NCBI GenBank assembly: GCA_040219295.1
Contig: JAVJST010000005.1
Coordinates: 434,001-498,000, forward strand
Origin: JAVJST01 sp040219295
GTDB lineage: Bacteria > Pseudomonadota > Alphaproteobacteria > Rhodospirillales > Casp-alpha2
Reading direction: 5' to 3'
Length of the DNA stretch: 64,000 bases
The position numbers were made by a program, and so were the translations under genes. The notes beneath the pieces were generated by a model that saw nothing but the letters and a program-made list of their open reading frames with translations, ran no database searches and had not been told where the DNA came from. Positions 25,452 through 34,160 of the stretch are shown piece after piece. How positions within the stretch are numbered: the first letter of the stretch is position 1; every line of letters starts with the position of its first letter.

Positions 25452-26126
25452 TCAAAGATCACCCGGAACGCCGTAGCTCGGCGCGGCGGCCGGGTTGAGG
25501 GCGCGCTGGATGTAGGCCTCCAGTTGAGGTTTGTAGATGTCCCATGCTGCAGCGACAGCCTCGATGGGGCAGTCGTCTGTCCAGTCGCAGCGCAGATCGG
25601 CCACCGGCCAGCTAACTTCGTCGACGATCATCATGCCTGCGGAATGTACCGGCCCGGCCTCGCCGCCGGCGGCCAGGCCGGCGCGCATTGCGGCAATCAG
25701 CCGATCGCCAAGGTGGCCGGATGCGGCCCGAAATCCGTCGACGATGGCCTGCGGGACGCCATCGTTCGCGAGCAGGTTCCCCCCGGAGGCCACGTTCTCC
25801 GCTTCGGCCTGCGTCCAGATGCCCAGCGAGTTGGGACCGGAATGGATCGCGGTGCGGCCGGCCGCATCGACGGCGAGAACCTGGCGGTACTCGATGAACT
25901 TGGCCTTAGCCTTGACTTCGGCGACCGCATCGGGCGCCGACAGGCCGCTGGCCATGAGATCCAGAGTGAGTGGCCCCAACGTTGGGTCGGTAACATTCTG
26001 CGAAGCTACGGCGCCGACCCCGGCGCGGGCATAGGAACACCGGGCGGCGACGGCGGGTGAGGACGACGAGATCGCGACACCGAACATGCCAGTGCCGGCG
26101 CAGCGGGCAACGAGTGAGAATGTCAT
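25452..26126 (-). CDS. DUF1028-family protein (paralogue 2)
   Basis: A 224-residue protein, closely patterned on the copy at 11325: MTFSLVARCAGTGMFGVAIS, YARAGVGAVASQNVTDP, and HSAGMMIVDEVSWPVADLRC. Its start overlaps the PhyH stop at ATGA, so it is the last gene of a Rid-PhyH-DUF1028 operon. The Ntn-hydrolase-like fold predicted for the family would suit an amidase, but no activity can be stated. Confidence 0.87.
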   Translation of the reverse strand: MTFSLVARCAGTGMFGVAISSSSPAVAARCSYARAGVGAVASQNVTDPTLGPLTLDLMASGLSAPDAVAEVKAKAKFIEYRQVLAVDAAGRTAIHSGPNSLGIWTQAEAENVASGGNLLANDGVPQAIVDGFRAASGHLGDRLIAAMRAGLAAGGEAGPVHSAGMMIVDEVSWPVADLRCDWTDDCPIEAVAAAWDIYKPQLEAYIQRALNPAAAPSYGVPGDL

Positions 26127-26992
26127 TGGCGGCGCTCCTCTCCGGACTGCTGGGCAAAGAAGGATGTCTTCGGGAACTCCGGGACGGCGATGTCATACGC
26201 TTCGGCCCGTACCCGCCTCGGGTCGGAGCCGCGGACAAACAGGCCCATGTGTTTGCTTGGCAGGGGATTCGGCGAACACGGCATCGCATCCCCAGCGGAG
26301 TAGACGCAGATGAAGAGGGTTCGCGGCGACATCGACAGGTTGGGCTCCGACCCATGGGCCAACCGGGTATGCATGAAGCAGACCGTTCCGGCCCGGCCGG
26401 TGCAGAGTCTGGCCTTAGCCTTGAACGCGTTTTCGGTCGTGTCGTCCACAGCACCGGTGAAGGTGCCGTCGTGCCACAGGCTGTGCAGCGGGCCAAGATG
26501 GCTGCCCGGGGCGACGGCGAGCGGGCCGTTCTCCTCGGTCACGTCGTCGATCATCAGCAGCGCCGTCACGAGATCGCAGTTGGAATGCGGCGTGAACGGG
26601 AAATCCTGATGCCACTTCACCTGGGTCGCTGAACCGGGCTGTTTCGAATTGATCTTGCTGTGATGGAACTTGACGTTCGGCCCGATCAGGCCGGCAACCA
26701 TGTCCGTCATCGTGCTGTCCGCCATCGCTTCGAAGTAGGCTTCCGAGATTTCGGTCGGCGATTGCACCCGACGCAGCGCCGCAGGGCGACCGTCTGTCGC
26801 GGGCTGCAGATCGAAGCGTGGCCGCGCGTCGTAGGTGGTGCCGTATGGTTCCTCATGTGCGGCGCTTTCGGCGGCCCAAGCGTCGAAATCCGCACGCAGT
26901 CGCGCCAGCAGGTCCGGCGAAACGGCGTTCTCGCAGACGACCACACCGTCCCGGCGGTAATCCTCGATCTGTCGCGTGCTCAGTCCGGCCAT
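26123..26992 (-). CDS. PhyH-family Fe(II)/2-oxoglutarate dioxygenase
   Basis: A 289-residue oxygenase of the phytanoyl-CoA hydroxylase family. The start is MAGLSTRQIEDYRRDGVVVC. The iron ligands appear as His and Asp in VKWHQDFPFTPHSN and the distal His in MHTRLAHGSEPN; a following Arg (SMSPRTLF) could bind 2-oxoglutarate. LMIDDVTEENGPLAVAPGSH is the typical core. In small-molecule loci such enzymes hydroxylate or demethylate. It lies 10 bases after the Rid gene and overlaps DUF1028. Confidence 0.92.
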   Translation of the reverse strand: MAGLSTRQIEDYRRDGVVVCENAVSPDLLARLRADFDAWAAESAAHEEPYGTTYDARPRFDLQPATDGRPAALRRVQSPTEISEAYFEAMADSTMTDMVAGLIGPNVKFHHSKINSKQPGSATQVKWHQDFPFTPHSNCDLVTALLMIDDVTEENGPLAVAPGSHLGPLHSLWHDGTFTGAVDDTTENAFKAKARLCTGRAGTVCFMHTRLAHGSEPNLSMSPRTLFICVYSAGDAMPCSPNPLPSKHMGLFVRGSDPRRVRAEAYDIAVPEFPKTSFFAQQSGEERRQ

Positions 26993-27002
26993 GGCGGGTT
27001 CC

Positions 27003-27419
27003 TCAGGCCGGAATGACGGCGGTCCCGTCGATCTCGACGAGCCATTCGGGCCGGGCCAGGGCACTGACCACGAGGCCGGTCGACACCGGATGGACGCCCT
27101 TAATGTATTCGCCCATGGTCCGGTATACGGCCTCGCGATGGCGCACATCCGTGATGTAAACGACGACCTTCACGAGATGCTCCATGCCGCCGCCGGCTTC
27201 CTCGATCAGTTGTTTGATGTTCTGCATGACCTTGTGGGTCTGTTCCACCGGATCGTGACTGTCGATGCTCTTGGCGTCATCGAGGTTCTGCGGGCACTGG
27301 CCACGCAGCCAAACGGTCTTTCCACCCTGGGTCACGACCGCCTGGCACAAGTCGTTGTCCAGGTTCTGTTCCGGATAGGTGTCCTTGGTGTTGAACTTGC
27401 GAATGCGGGTATGGGCCAT
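27003..27419 (-). CDS. Rid-family protein
   Basis: A 138-residue protein of the RidA/YjgF family (enamine/imine deaminases). MAHTRIRKFNTKDTYPEQNL, LRGQCPQNLD, TVVQ-like helix MQNIKQLIEEAGGGMEHLVK and VVYITDVRHREAVYR fit the family. The Arg that RidA proper uses near its C-terminus (in A-R-S) is not seen; here the segment reads HPVSTGLVV. It therefore belongs to another Rid subgroup and may not be an imine deaminase. It is first in the leftward operon. Confidence 0.9.
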   Translation of the reverse strand: MAHTRIRKFNTKDTYPEQNLDNDLCQAVVTQGGKTVWLRGQCPQNLDDAKSIDSHDPVEQTHKVMQNIKQLIEEAGGGMEHLVKVVVYITDVRHREAVYRTMGEYIKGVHPVSTGLVVSALARPEWLVEIDGTAVIPA

Positions 27420-27596
27420 GGTGGTCTCCGTCCGATCGAGGAGGATGAATGGGTTCAGCCGCCGGGCGTCAGCCTGAGGATTTCACACCCGGGCGGTATT
27501 CTGAAAGTACGAACTTGTTCAGCATTGCTTAGGTTGAGCCGAAGATATGTCTCGGGTTACGATTTATCAAAGCAACAGATAATTATATTTTATTTT

Positions 27597-27611
27597 TCCG
27601 AATATGCCGCT
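27597..27611. promoter_or_regulatory. TCCGAAT motif upstream of the monooxygenase gene
   Basis: In the 252-base divergent gap between the Rid and monooxygenase genes, a strongly AT-rich stretch (about 27565-27600) ends in TCCGAAT followed by a CG-rich block. The same heptamer with a similar flank recurs at 29982-29988 before the amine-dehydrogenase-like gene. It could be a common site for the LysR protein encoded between them. Weak. Confidence 0.3.
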
Positions 27612-27671
27612 TCTCGTACGGTGACGACCAGCTCACTGAAACGTCCCCGGAACCAGATGAAGGACCCGAAC

Positions 27672-28946
27672 ATGACCGTCGAGAAGATCGATACGCTCGT
27701 TGTCGGCGGCGGCCAGGCCGGCATCGCGATGAGCGAGCACCTGAGCGGCCAAGATATTCCGCATCTCGTTCTCGAACGATACCGAATCGCCGAACGCTGG
27801 CGGACGGAACGCTGGGACTCGCTGGTCGCCAACGGTCCGGCATGGCATGACCGATTCCCCGGCATGGAGTTCGCAGGATACGGGCCCGACGATTTCCCCG
27901 GGAAGGACAGCGTCGCGGGTTACTTCGAAACTTACGCGGCGAAGATCGGCGCGCCGGTACGCTGTGGCGTGGAAGTCACCGAGGTTCGCAAGAACAAAGG
28001 CCGCCCCGGTTTCCGTGTCGAGACCTCGGACGGGACCATCGAGGCCAACCACGTCGTCGCCGCGACGGGCCCGTTCCAGCGTCCCGTGGTTCCGCCGATC
28101 GTCCCCGACGGTGCCGGTATCCTGCAGATGCACTCGACCGGGTATCGCAACCCCGGCGCATTGCCGGAAGGCGCCGTACTGGTTGTTGGGTCGGGCTCCT
28201 CGGGCGTGCAGATCGCCGACGAGCTGATGCAGTCGGGCCGTGATGTTTATCTCTCGGTCTGCCCGCACGACCGTCCGCCGCGTAGCTACCGCGGCCGCGA
28301 TTTCGTCTGGTGGCTCGGCGTTCTCGGCAAGTGGGACATCCAGACACCACCGGCTGGTGCCGAACATGTCACCATTGCCGTCAGCGGCGCGGAAGGCGGC
28401 AAGACTGTCGATTTCCGACGCCTCGCCGAACAAGGCATGATCCTCGTCGGCCGGACGGATTCGTTCGCCGACGGTGTGCTTACCTTTGCCCCCGACCTTG
28501 CCGACAACATCGCGAAGGGGGACGCCAACTATCTGTCCGTGCTCGACGAGGCCGACGCCTATGTCGATCGCAACGGACTTAACCTTCCCGAAGAACCCGA
28601 AGCCCGCGTCATCGCGCCCGATCCGGCATGCGTGACTGATCCCGTACGTTCCCTGAACCTCGCGGAGGCGGGCGTCTCCGCGATCATCTGGGCGACCGGA
28701 TTCAAGGTCGATTACAGCTGGCTCAAGGTCGATGCGTTCGACGCCGACGGGAAACCGCGGCACCAGCGAGGCGTTTCAAGCGAACCGGGCATCTACTTTC
28801 TCGGCCTGCCGTGGCTGTCACGACGCGGATCGTCGTTCATCTGGGGCGTGTGGCACGACGCCAAGTTCCTCGCCGACCAGATCGCCATTCAGCGCGGCTA
28901 CCGTGCGTATGACCCTTCACGGCAGGATAGGGCCCGGGCATCCTGA
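27672..28946 (+). CDS. FAD-dependent monooxygenase (CzcO/flavin-monooxygenase type)
   Basis: A 424-residue flavoprotein. ATG 27672 follows AAGGA; the long upstream ORF is the antisense of the Rid gene. The FAD motif is VGGGQAGIAMSEHL near the N-terminus, with LVANGPAWHDRFPGM, and the NAD(P)H motif is VVGSGSSGVQIADEL. WATGFKVDYSWLKVD is the typical C-terminal ATG motif. Such enzymes oxygenate nitrogen or sulfur atoms or ketones. The substrate is unknown, but the neighbouring amine-dehydrogenase-like gene suggests an amine. Confidence 0.9.
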   Translation: MTVEKIDTLVVGGGQAGIAMSEHLSGQDIPHLVLERYRIAERWRTERWDSLVANGPAWHDRFPGMEFAGYGPDDFPGKDSVAGYFETYAAKIGAPVRCGVEVTEVRKNKGRPGFRVETSDGTIEANHVVAATGPFQRPVVPPIVPDGAGILQMHSTGYRNPGALPEGAVLVVGSGSSGVQIADELMQSGRDVYLSVCPHDRPPRSYRGRDFVWWLGVLGKWDIQTPPAGAEHVTIAVSGAEGGKTVDFRRLAEQGMILVGRTDSFADGVLTFAPDLADNIAKGDANYLSVLDEADAYVDRNGLNLPEEPEARVIAPDPACVTDPVRSLNLAEAGVSAIIWATGFKVDYSWLKVDAFDADGKPRHQRGVSSEPGIYFLGLPWLSRRGSSFIWGVWHDAKFLADQIAIQRGYRAYDPSRQDRARAS

Positions 28947-28976
28947 TCCGGGGACAACAACCGCCAAAGGAAACCG

Positions 28977-29927
28977 ATGGCATCCAGGTTTACGCTCCGC
29001 CAGCTTGACTACTTCGTTGCCGTCGGTGATGCGGGCAGCATTGCCGCCGCGGCGGAGCGCATCAACGTCTCGTCGCCGTCGCTGTCGACGGCCATCTCCC
29101 ATCTCGAGCACGAGTTCGGCATCGAACTCTTCGTCCGCCAGCACGCGCAAGGGCTGTCGCTGACACCGGGCGGACGACGTTTCTACGCAGCGGCCAAGTC
29201 GCTGCTCGAGAACGCCGAGGCGCTGCGCGATGTCGCCAACGACATTTCTGAGCGTGTGCGCGGGCCGATCACCGTTGGCTGTCTCGTGACCCTGGCGCCG
29301 TTCGTTCTACCGGAACTGCGCCGAGCGTTCGCGACCGAACACAAGGAGGCAGAGGTCCGCCAGGTCGAAGCCCACCAGGCCGACCTGATTCGCATGCTGC
29401 GCCGCGCCGAGATCGACGTCGCCATCAGCTACGATCTGGCGATCCCGCAGGACGTCGATTTCGAGCCCTTGCTGTCGCTGCCGCCGCATGCGCTGGTCTG
29501 TCCGACGCACCACCTCGCAACGCGGCAGTCCGTGACCCTCGCGGATCTTGTCGACGAACCGCTGATCTTGCTCGATCTGCCGTTTAGCGGCGATTACTTC
29601 CTGTCGCTGTTCGAGGCCGCCGGGCTCAGGCCGCGCATCGCCGAGCGGACGGCGCACCTGCCGATGGTCCGATCCATGGTGGCGAACGGTTTCGGCTACG
29701 GTCTGCTGAACGTTCCCAGCATGAACGTCCACGCACCGGACGGTAAGCCGTTGCACTATCTGCCGATAGACGGTGCTCACCGGCCCATGCAGCTTGGTCT
29801 CATCACCGTGCGCTCCGAGCGCAAGCCGCGGATCCTACGGGCCTTCGAGGAGCAGTGCCGCCAGCGCATCACGACAGCCGCCGCGCCGGGCATGATCCTG
29901 CTGACGAACGGAGCGGAGTCGAACTAA
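28977..29927 (+). CDS. LysR-family transcriptional regulator
   Basis: A 316-residue regulator. FTLRQLDYFVAVGDAGSIAA starts the helix-turn-helix region, with VSSPSLSTAISHLEHEFGIE as the recognition part. The effector domain follows (GPITVGCLVTLAPFVLPEL onward). It lies between the monooxygenase and the amine-dehydrogenase-like gene in the same direction, and probably responds to the substrate of this locus. Start ATG 28977 follows AAAGGAAACC. Confidence 0.93.
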   Translation: MASRFTLRQLDYFVAVGDAGSIAAAAERINVSSPSLSTAISHLEHEFGIELFVRQHAQGLSLTPGGRRFYAAAKSLLENAEALRDVANDISERVRGPITVGCLVTLAPFVLPELRRAFATEHKEAEVRQVEAHQADLIRMLRRAEIDVAISYDLAIPQDVDFEPLLSLPPHALVCPTHHLATRQSVTLADLVDEPLILLDLPFSGDYFLSLFEAAGLRPRIAERTAHLPMVRSMVANGFGYGLLNVPSMNVHAPDGKPLHYLPIDGAHRPMQLGLITVRSERKPRILRAFEEQCRQRITTAAAPGMILLTNGAESN

Positions 29928-29940
29928 CATGGCTGATTGC

Positions 29941-29988
29941 TTCGGATTTTCCGAACCAAAAGCGCATATCTTTATAGTTTATCCGAAT
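29941..29988. promoter_or_regulatory. Palindrome and TCCGAAT motif upstream of the amine-dehydrogenase-like gene
   Basis: TTCGGA and TCCGAA (29941-29946 and 29950-29955) form a perfect palindrome with a 3-base spacer, and TCCGAAT recurs at 29982-29988 in an AT-rich setting just 50 bases before the ATG. This is suitable for binding by the upstream LysR protein, whose sites are typically repeated short palindromes. Confidence 0.45.
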
Positions 29989-30041
29989 GTCGGCGATTTC
30001 GATAATCGGCCGATGGAGATCGTCGAACCCGAGGACCGACC

Positions 30042-32114
30042 ATGACGCGCGACCCCCGCTACGACATCCTGTTCGAACCCGTGAAAATCGGGCCGGTCAC
30101 GGCAAAGAACCGCTTCTACCAGGTGCCGCACTGCAATGGCGGCGGCTATCGGGACGTCTCCGCGGCGGCGGAAATGCGCCGCGTCAAATCGGAGGGTGGC
30201 TGGGGCGTCGTCTTCACCGAACAGTGCGAAATGCATCACACGTCGGAAATCACGCCGTTCATCGAACTCAGGCTGTGGGAGGATCAGGACATGCCGGGGC
30301 TGGCGCGCATGGCCGACGCCATGCATGAGCACGGAGCGCTCGCCGGGATCCAACTCGCCTACTCCGGCATCAACGGGCCCAATCTCTACACCCGCGAAGT
30401 GCCGATGGCGCCGACGTCACTGCCGATCCGCACCTTCACCAATGACCCGGTGCACGCGCGCGCCATGGACAAGCAGGACATCCGCGACCTGCGCCGCTGG
30501 CACCGCAACGCCTTCATCCGCGCCAAGAAGTGCGGCTTCGACCTGATTTGCCTTTACGGTGCGCACGGTTTTGGTGTGATCCAGCATTTCCTGTCGACGG
30601 CGACTAACCAGCGGACCGACGAGTACGGCGGCAGCCTCGAGAACCGCTCGCGACTGATGCGCGAACTGGTCGAGGAGGCGAAGGACGCCATCGGCGATAC
30701 CTGCGGCATTTCGCTCCGGCTGTCGCTCGACGAGATGATCGGCGATCTCGGCTTCGCCAACTCGGAAGTCCGCGACTTGATCGAGATGCATGCCGACCTG
30801 CCCGACATCTGGGATCTGGCGCACGGCGCCTGGGAGGACTGCTCGGGCCCGTCGCGGTTCAAGGACGAGGCCGCCCAGCAGGATCTGGTGCAGGGCATCA
30901 AGAGCCTGACGTCGCGGCCGGTGGTCGGGGTCGGGCGATTCACCTCGCCAGACGTCATGGTCAAGCAGATCAAGTCGGGCGTGCTCGACCTCATTGGCTG
31001 CGCGCGTCCCTCGATCGCCGACCCGTTCCTGCCGAAAAAGGTCGAGGAAGGCCGCATCGAGGACATCCGCGAATGCATTGGCTGCAACATGTGCATTACC
31101 GGCGACATGACCATGTCGATCTCGCGCTGCACCCAGAACCCGACGTTCATGGAGGAATGGCGCAAGGGCTGGCACCCGGAACGGATGCAGGGCAAGGGCG
31201 CGAGCGAGAGCGTGCTCGTCGTCGGCGCCGGTCCCGCGGGTATGGAAGCGGCCCGCGCGTTGGGCATGCGCGGCTATCAGGTGGCGCTCGCGGAAGCGAC
31301 AACCACAATCGGCGGCCGCGTCACTGCGGAACGCCAGTTGCCGGGACTATCGGCCTGGGGCCGGGTGGCGGATTACCGGGAGTATCAGATCAGCCAGATG
31401 CCCAACGTGGACATCTATCTCGAGAGCCCGCTCTCGGCTGAAGAAATCCTTGAGTTCGGCTTCGAGAACGTCGCGCTCGCCACCGGCTCGACCTGGCGGC
31501 GCGACGGCGTGGCGCGCCAGCACGTGGTGCCGATGCCGATCGATGCGGCCATGCCGGTCTACACGCCGGACGACCTGATGGCCGGCAAGGTGCCGGCGGG
31601 ACGCGTCGTCGTGTTCGACGACGATCACTACTACATGGGCGGCGTGCTGGCCGAGCTGCTGGCGACGAGCGGCGCTGACGTTACATTGGTGACACCGGCT
31701 GCCTATGTTTCCGAGTGGACCAACAACACCCTCGAGCAGGCGGCGATCCACAGAAAACTCGCCGAACTTGGCGTCGATATCCGGCTCAATCTCGGTGTCG
31801 CCGCAGTCAACTCGGGTTGCGTCGTGGCCGCGTGCACGTTCTCCGGGCGCACGTCGGAAATCGGCTGTGACGCCGTCGTCCTGGTGACCAGCCGGGTGCA
31901 GAACGATGCGTTGTGGCAGGACCTCAGGGCCCGGTCCGACGACTTGACCGCCGCCGGAATCAAGTCCATCAAGGTGATCGGCGATGCTGAGGCGCCAGGA
32001 CCAATCGCGTGGGCGACCTACGCCGGCCATCGGTTCGCGCGGGAACTCGACGAACCGGATATTGGCGATGCGTTGCCGTTCCGGCGCGAAGTTACGGGAC
32101 TAGCCGCCGAGTGA
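30042..32114 (+). CDS. Trimethylamine/dimethylamine dehydrogenase-like Fe-S flavoprotein
   Basis: A 690-residue enzyme of the TMADH/2,4-dienoyl-CoA-reductase class that oxidatively removes or demethylates amines. Domain 1 is an FMN barrel; RFYQVPHCNGGG carries Cys31, the position of the covalent 6-cysteinyl-FMN in trimethylamine dehydrogenase. YGAHG and WDLAHG keep catalytic-site residues. The 4Fe-4S cluster ligands are Cys345, 348, 351 and 363. An ADP-binding fold begins VLVVGAGPAGMEAARALG. Compared with remembered TMADH, the substrate-bowl Tyr is Gln61 and the Trp is Ala106 (Met counted), so the amine is probably not trimethylamine. A polyamine-type ABC transporter follows 7 bases later. 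Confidence 0.9.
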   Translation: MTRDPRYDILFEPVKIGPVTAKNRFYQVPHCNGGGYRDVSAAAEMRRVKSEGGWGVVFTEQCEMHHTSEITPFIELRLWEDQDMPGLARMADAMHEHGALAGIQLAYSGINGPNLYTREVPMAPTSLPIRTFTNDPVHARAMDKQDIRDLRRWHRNAFIRAKKCGFDLICLYGAHGFGVIQHFLSTATNQRTDEYGGSLENRSRLMRELVEEAKDAIGDTCGISLRLSLDEMIGDLGFANSEVRDLIEMHADLPDIWDLAHGAWEDCSGPSRFKDEAAQQDLVQGIKSLTSRPVVGVGRFTSPDVMVKQIKSGVLDLIGCARPSIADPFLPKKVEEGRIEDIRECIGCNMCITGDMTMSISRCTQNPTFMEEWRKGWHPERMQGKGASESVLVVGAGPAGMEAARALGMRGYQVALAEATTTIGGRVTAERQLPGLSAWGRVADYREYQISQMPNVDIYLESPLSAEEILEFGFENVALATGSTWRRDGVARQHVVPMPIDAAMPVYTPDDLMAGKVPAGRVVVFDDDHYYMGGVLAELLATSGADVTLVTPAAYVSEWTNNTLEQAAIHRKLAELGVDIRLNLGVAAVNSGCVVAACTFSGRTSEIGCDAVVLVTSRVQNDALWQDLRARSDDLTAAGIKSIKVIGDAEAPGPIAWATYAGHRFARELDEPDIGDALPFRREVTGLAAE

Positions 32115-32121
32115 ACCAGCC

Positions 32122-33231
32122 ATGACCAGCCAATCGCCCTCAACTCCCCGGACCGCGGTCGACATCCGCGACGTCGAGAAGATCTACGGCCCCCGAGACG
32201 CCGGCGTGAGGGCGCTGGCGGGCGTCAGCCTCAGCATCTTGGATAACGAGTTCTTCACGCTTCTCGGCCCGTCGGGCTGCGGCAAGACGACGTTGCTGCG
32301 CATCATTGCCGGTTTTGAGACAGTGTCGTCGGGCAGCGTCTTCCTGTTCGGCGACGAGATCGAGGACCTGCCGCCCAACAGGCGGCCGGTCAACACGGTG
32401 TTCCAGCAGTACGCCCTGTTTCCGCATATGACGGTAGAGGAGAACGTCGCCTTCGGTCTGCTGCGCCTCAAGCACCCGAAGGCGGAGGTCGCCGAACGGG
32501 TTCGTGAAACGCTCGACCTCGTGCGCCTCGGCGAGTTCGCCCAGCGTCGCCCAGCACAACTCTCGGGCGGCCAGCAGCAGCGCGTTGCGCTGGCCCGCGC
32601 ACTGGCGCCGCGTCCCAAGGTCCTGCTGCTCGACGAACCGCTATCGGCGCTCGATCTCAAGCTGCGCCAGGCCATGCGGGTCGAGCTCAAGAGCCTGCAG
32701 GAAGAAACCGGCATCACCTTCATCTTCGTCACCCACGACCAGGAAGAGGCGCTGACCATGTCCGACCGCATCGCGGTGATGTCGCGGGGCGAGGTGCAGC
32801 AGATCGGCGCCGCGCGCGACATCTACGACCGGCCGCGCAACCGCTTCGTCGCCGACTTCATCGGCGAGACCAACCTGTTCGACGTCACCGTCGAGCAGGT
32901 CAACGGCGACACCGTCGTCTGTCGCCTGCCGGGCGGCCGGCCGGTTGAGGCCGCCGCGTCGGGCGTGGCCGCGGCCGGCAAGCAGGGGCATGTCTCGATC
33001 CGCCCGGAACAGCTCGCGCTCGTCAAACCGGGCGGGGACGCGGCCCTGGAAGGGGTGATCGACCGGACCATCTATCTCGGCACCGACAACCAGCACCTCA
33101 TTCACCTCGACGACGGCGTCGAAGTTCGCGTGCGCTCGCAGAGCGTTGAGCAGGACGCCGAGCCGTTCGCGCCAGGCGACAGGGTCGGTATCCGTATCAA
33201 CCGGGGCGCTGCGCGCCTGCTGGTGGACTGA
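32122..33231 (+). CDS. ABC transporter ATP-binding protein (spermidine/putrescine PotA type)
   Basis: A 369-residue ATPase. Walker A GPSGCGKTTLLRIIAG, Q-loop VFQQYALFPHMTV, signature LSGGQQQRVALARAL, Walker B LLLDEPLSALDLKL, H-loop IFVTHDQEEALTMSD. A C-terminal TOBE domain (about 280-365) matches PotA-type subunits. It is the first transporter gene after the amine dehydrogenase and overlaps the next permease start at base 33231. Confidence 0.94.
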   Translation: MTSQSPSTPRTAVDIRDVEKIYGPRDAGVRALAGVSLSILDNEFFTLLGPSGCGKTTLLRIIAGFETVSSGSVFLFGDEIEDLPPNRRPVNTVFQQYALFPHMTVEENVAFGLLRLKHPKAEVAERVRETLDLVRLGEFAQRRPAQLSGGQQQRVALARALAPRPKVLLLDEPLSALDLKLRQAMRVELKSLQEETGITFIFVTHDQEEALTMSDRIAVMSRGEVQQIGAARDIYDRPRNRFVADFIGETNLFDVTVEQVNGDTVVCRLPGGRPVEAAASGVAAAGKQGHVSIRPEQLALVKPGGDAALEGVIDRTIYLGTDNQHLIHLDDGVEVRVRSQSVEQDAEPFAPGDRVGIRINRGAARLLVD

Positions 33232-34160
33232 TGGCGGGCGGCGCGGCCACCGGCGGTCATTCCGTTTCCGGCGCCTACGCGGCTGTGCGCAACTGGCTGT
33301 TGGCGCCGTCGTGGATCACCATCGCCATCTTCATGCTCGGCCCGGTGCTGCTGATGGCGGTCTACTCCTTCCTGACCAAGGAGTTCCGGGGCGGCGTCAT
33401 CTGGGATTTCTCGCTGGCGTCCTACGACCAGTTCTTCTTCGACCGCGGCCTGTTCGGCGACGAGCCACCGACGCTCCGCTGGACCTACATGGCGATCTAT
33501 CTGCGATCGATCATACAGGCCGGCGTCGCGACCCTGCTGTGCCTCGTCATCGGGTTTCCGACGGCCTACTTCATCGCCACCCGCCCGGTGCACACGCGGA
33601 CTATCTGGCTGTTCCTGGTGACCATTCCCTACTGGGTCAACCTGCTGATCCGCACCGTCTCGATGAAGTTCCTGATCCGCGATACCGGCCCGATCAACGA
33701 ATGGCTGATCGCCTTCGGCGTGCTCGATACGCCGATCAAGATGATCAACACCGACTTCGCCGTTCAGCTCGGCCTGTTCTACTCGTACCTGCCGTTCATG
33801 GTACTGCCGATCTATGCTGCGGTGGAGCGCTACGACTTTTCGCTGACCGAGGCCTCGGCGGACCTCTACGCCGACCGCTGGACGACGCTGCGTCTCGTCC
33901 TGCTGCCCGCTGTCAAACCAGGCATCATCGCCGGGTGCATCCTCGTGTTCGTGCCCAGCCTCGGTGCGTTCCTGGCACCTGATCTTCTCGGCGGCGCCAA
34001 GAATTTCATGATCGGCTCGCTGATCGAGGAGCAGTTCAAGGGTGCCGCCGGCAACTGGCCGTTTGGCGCGGCGTGCGCCATGGTGCTGCTGACCATGGTG
34101 CTGATCGCCGTCTTCTTCTATGCGCGCCAACAGGCCCGCAGCGCGGAGGCCGGGCAATGA
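33231..34160 (+). CDS. ABC transporter permease (PotB type)
   Basis: A 309-residue membrane subunit with about six spans. IPYWVNLLIRTVSMKFLIRD and the coupling loop LTEASADLYADRWTTLRLV then LLPAVKPGIIAGCILVFVPS are the PotB-like hallmarks. It starts at ATG 33231 sharing a base with the stop of the ATPase gene and ends overlapping the next permease (ATGA). Confidence 0.93.
   Translation: MAGGAATGGHSVSGAYAAVRNWLLAPSWITIAIFMLGPVLLMAVYSFLTKEFRGGVIWDFSLASYDQFFFDRGLFGDEPPTLRWTYMAIYLRSIIQAGVATLLCLVIGFPTAYFIATRPVHTRTIWLFLVTIPYWVNLLIRTVSMKFLIRDTGPINEWLIAFGVLDTPIKMINTDFAVQLGLFYSYLPFMVLPIYAAVERYDFSLTEASADLYADRWTTLRLVLLPAVKPGIIAGCILVFVPSLGAFLAPDLLGGAKNFMIGSLIEEQFKGAAGNWPFGAACAMVLLTMVLIAVFFYARQQARSAEAGQ

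Noticed and set aside
27672..28946. Trimethylamine monooxygenase (Tmm)
   Set aside because: The FAD and NADPH motifs and length fit the CzcO-type flavoprotein group more closely, and the typical Tmm sequence blocks are not seen.
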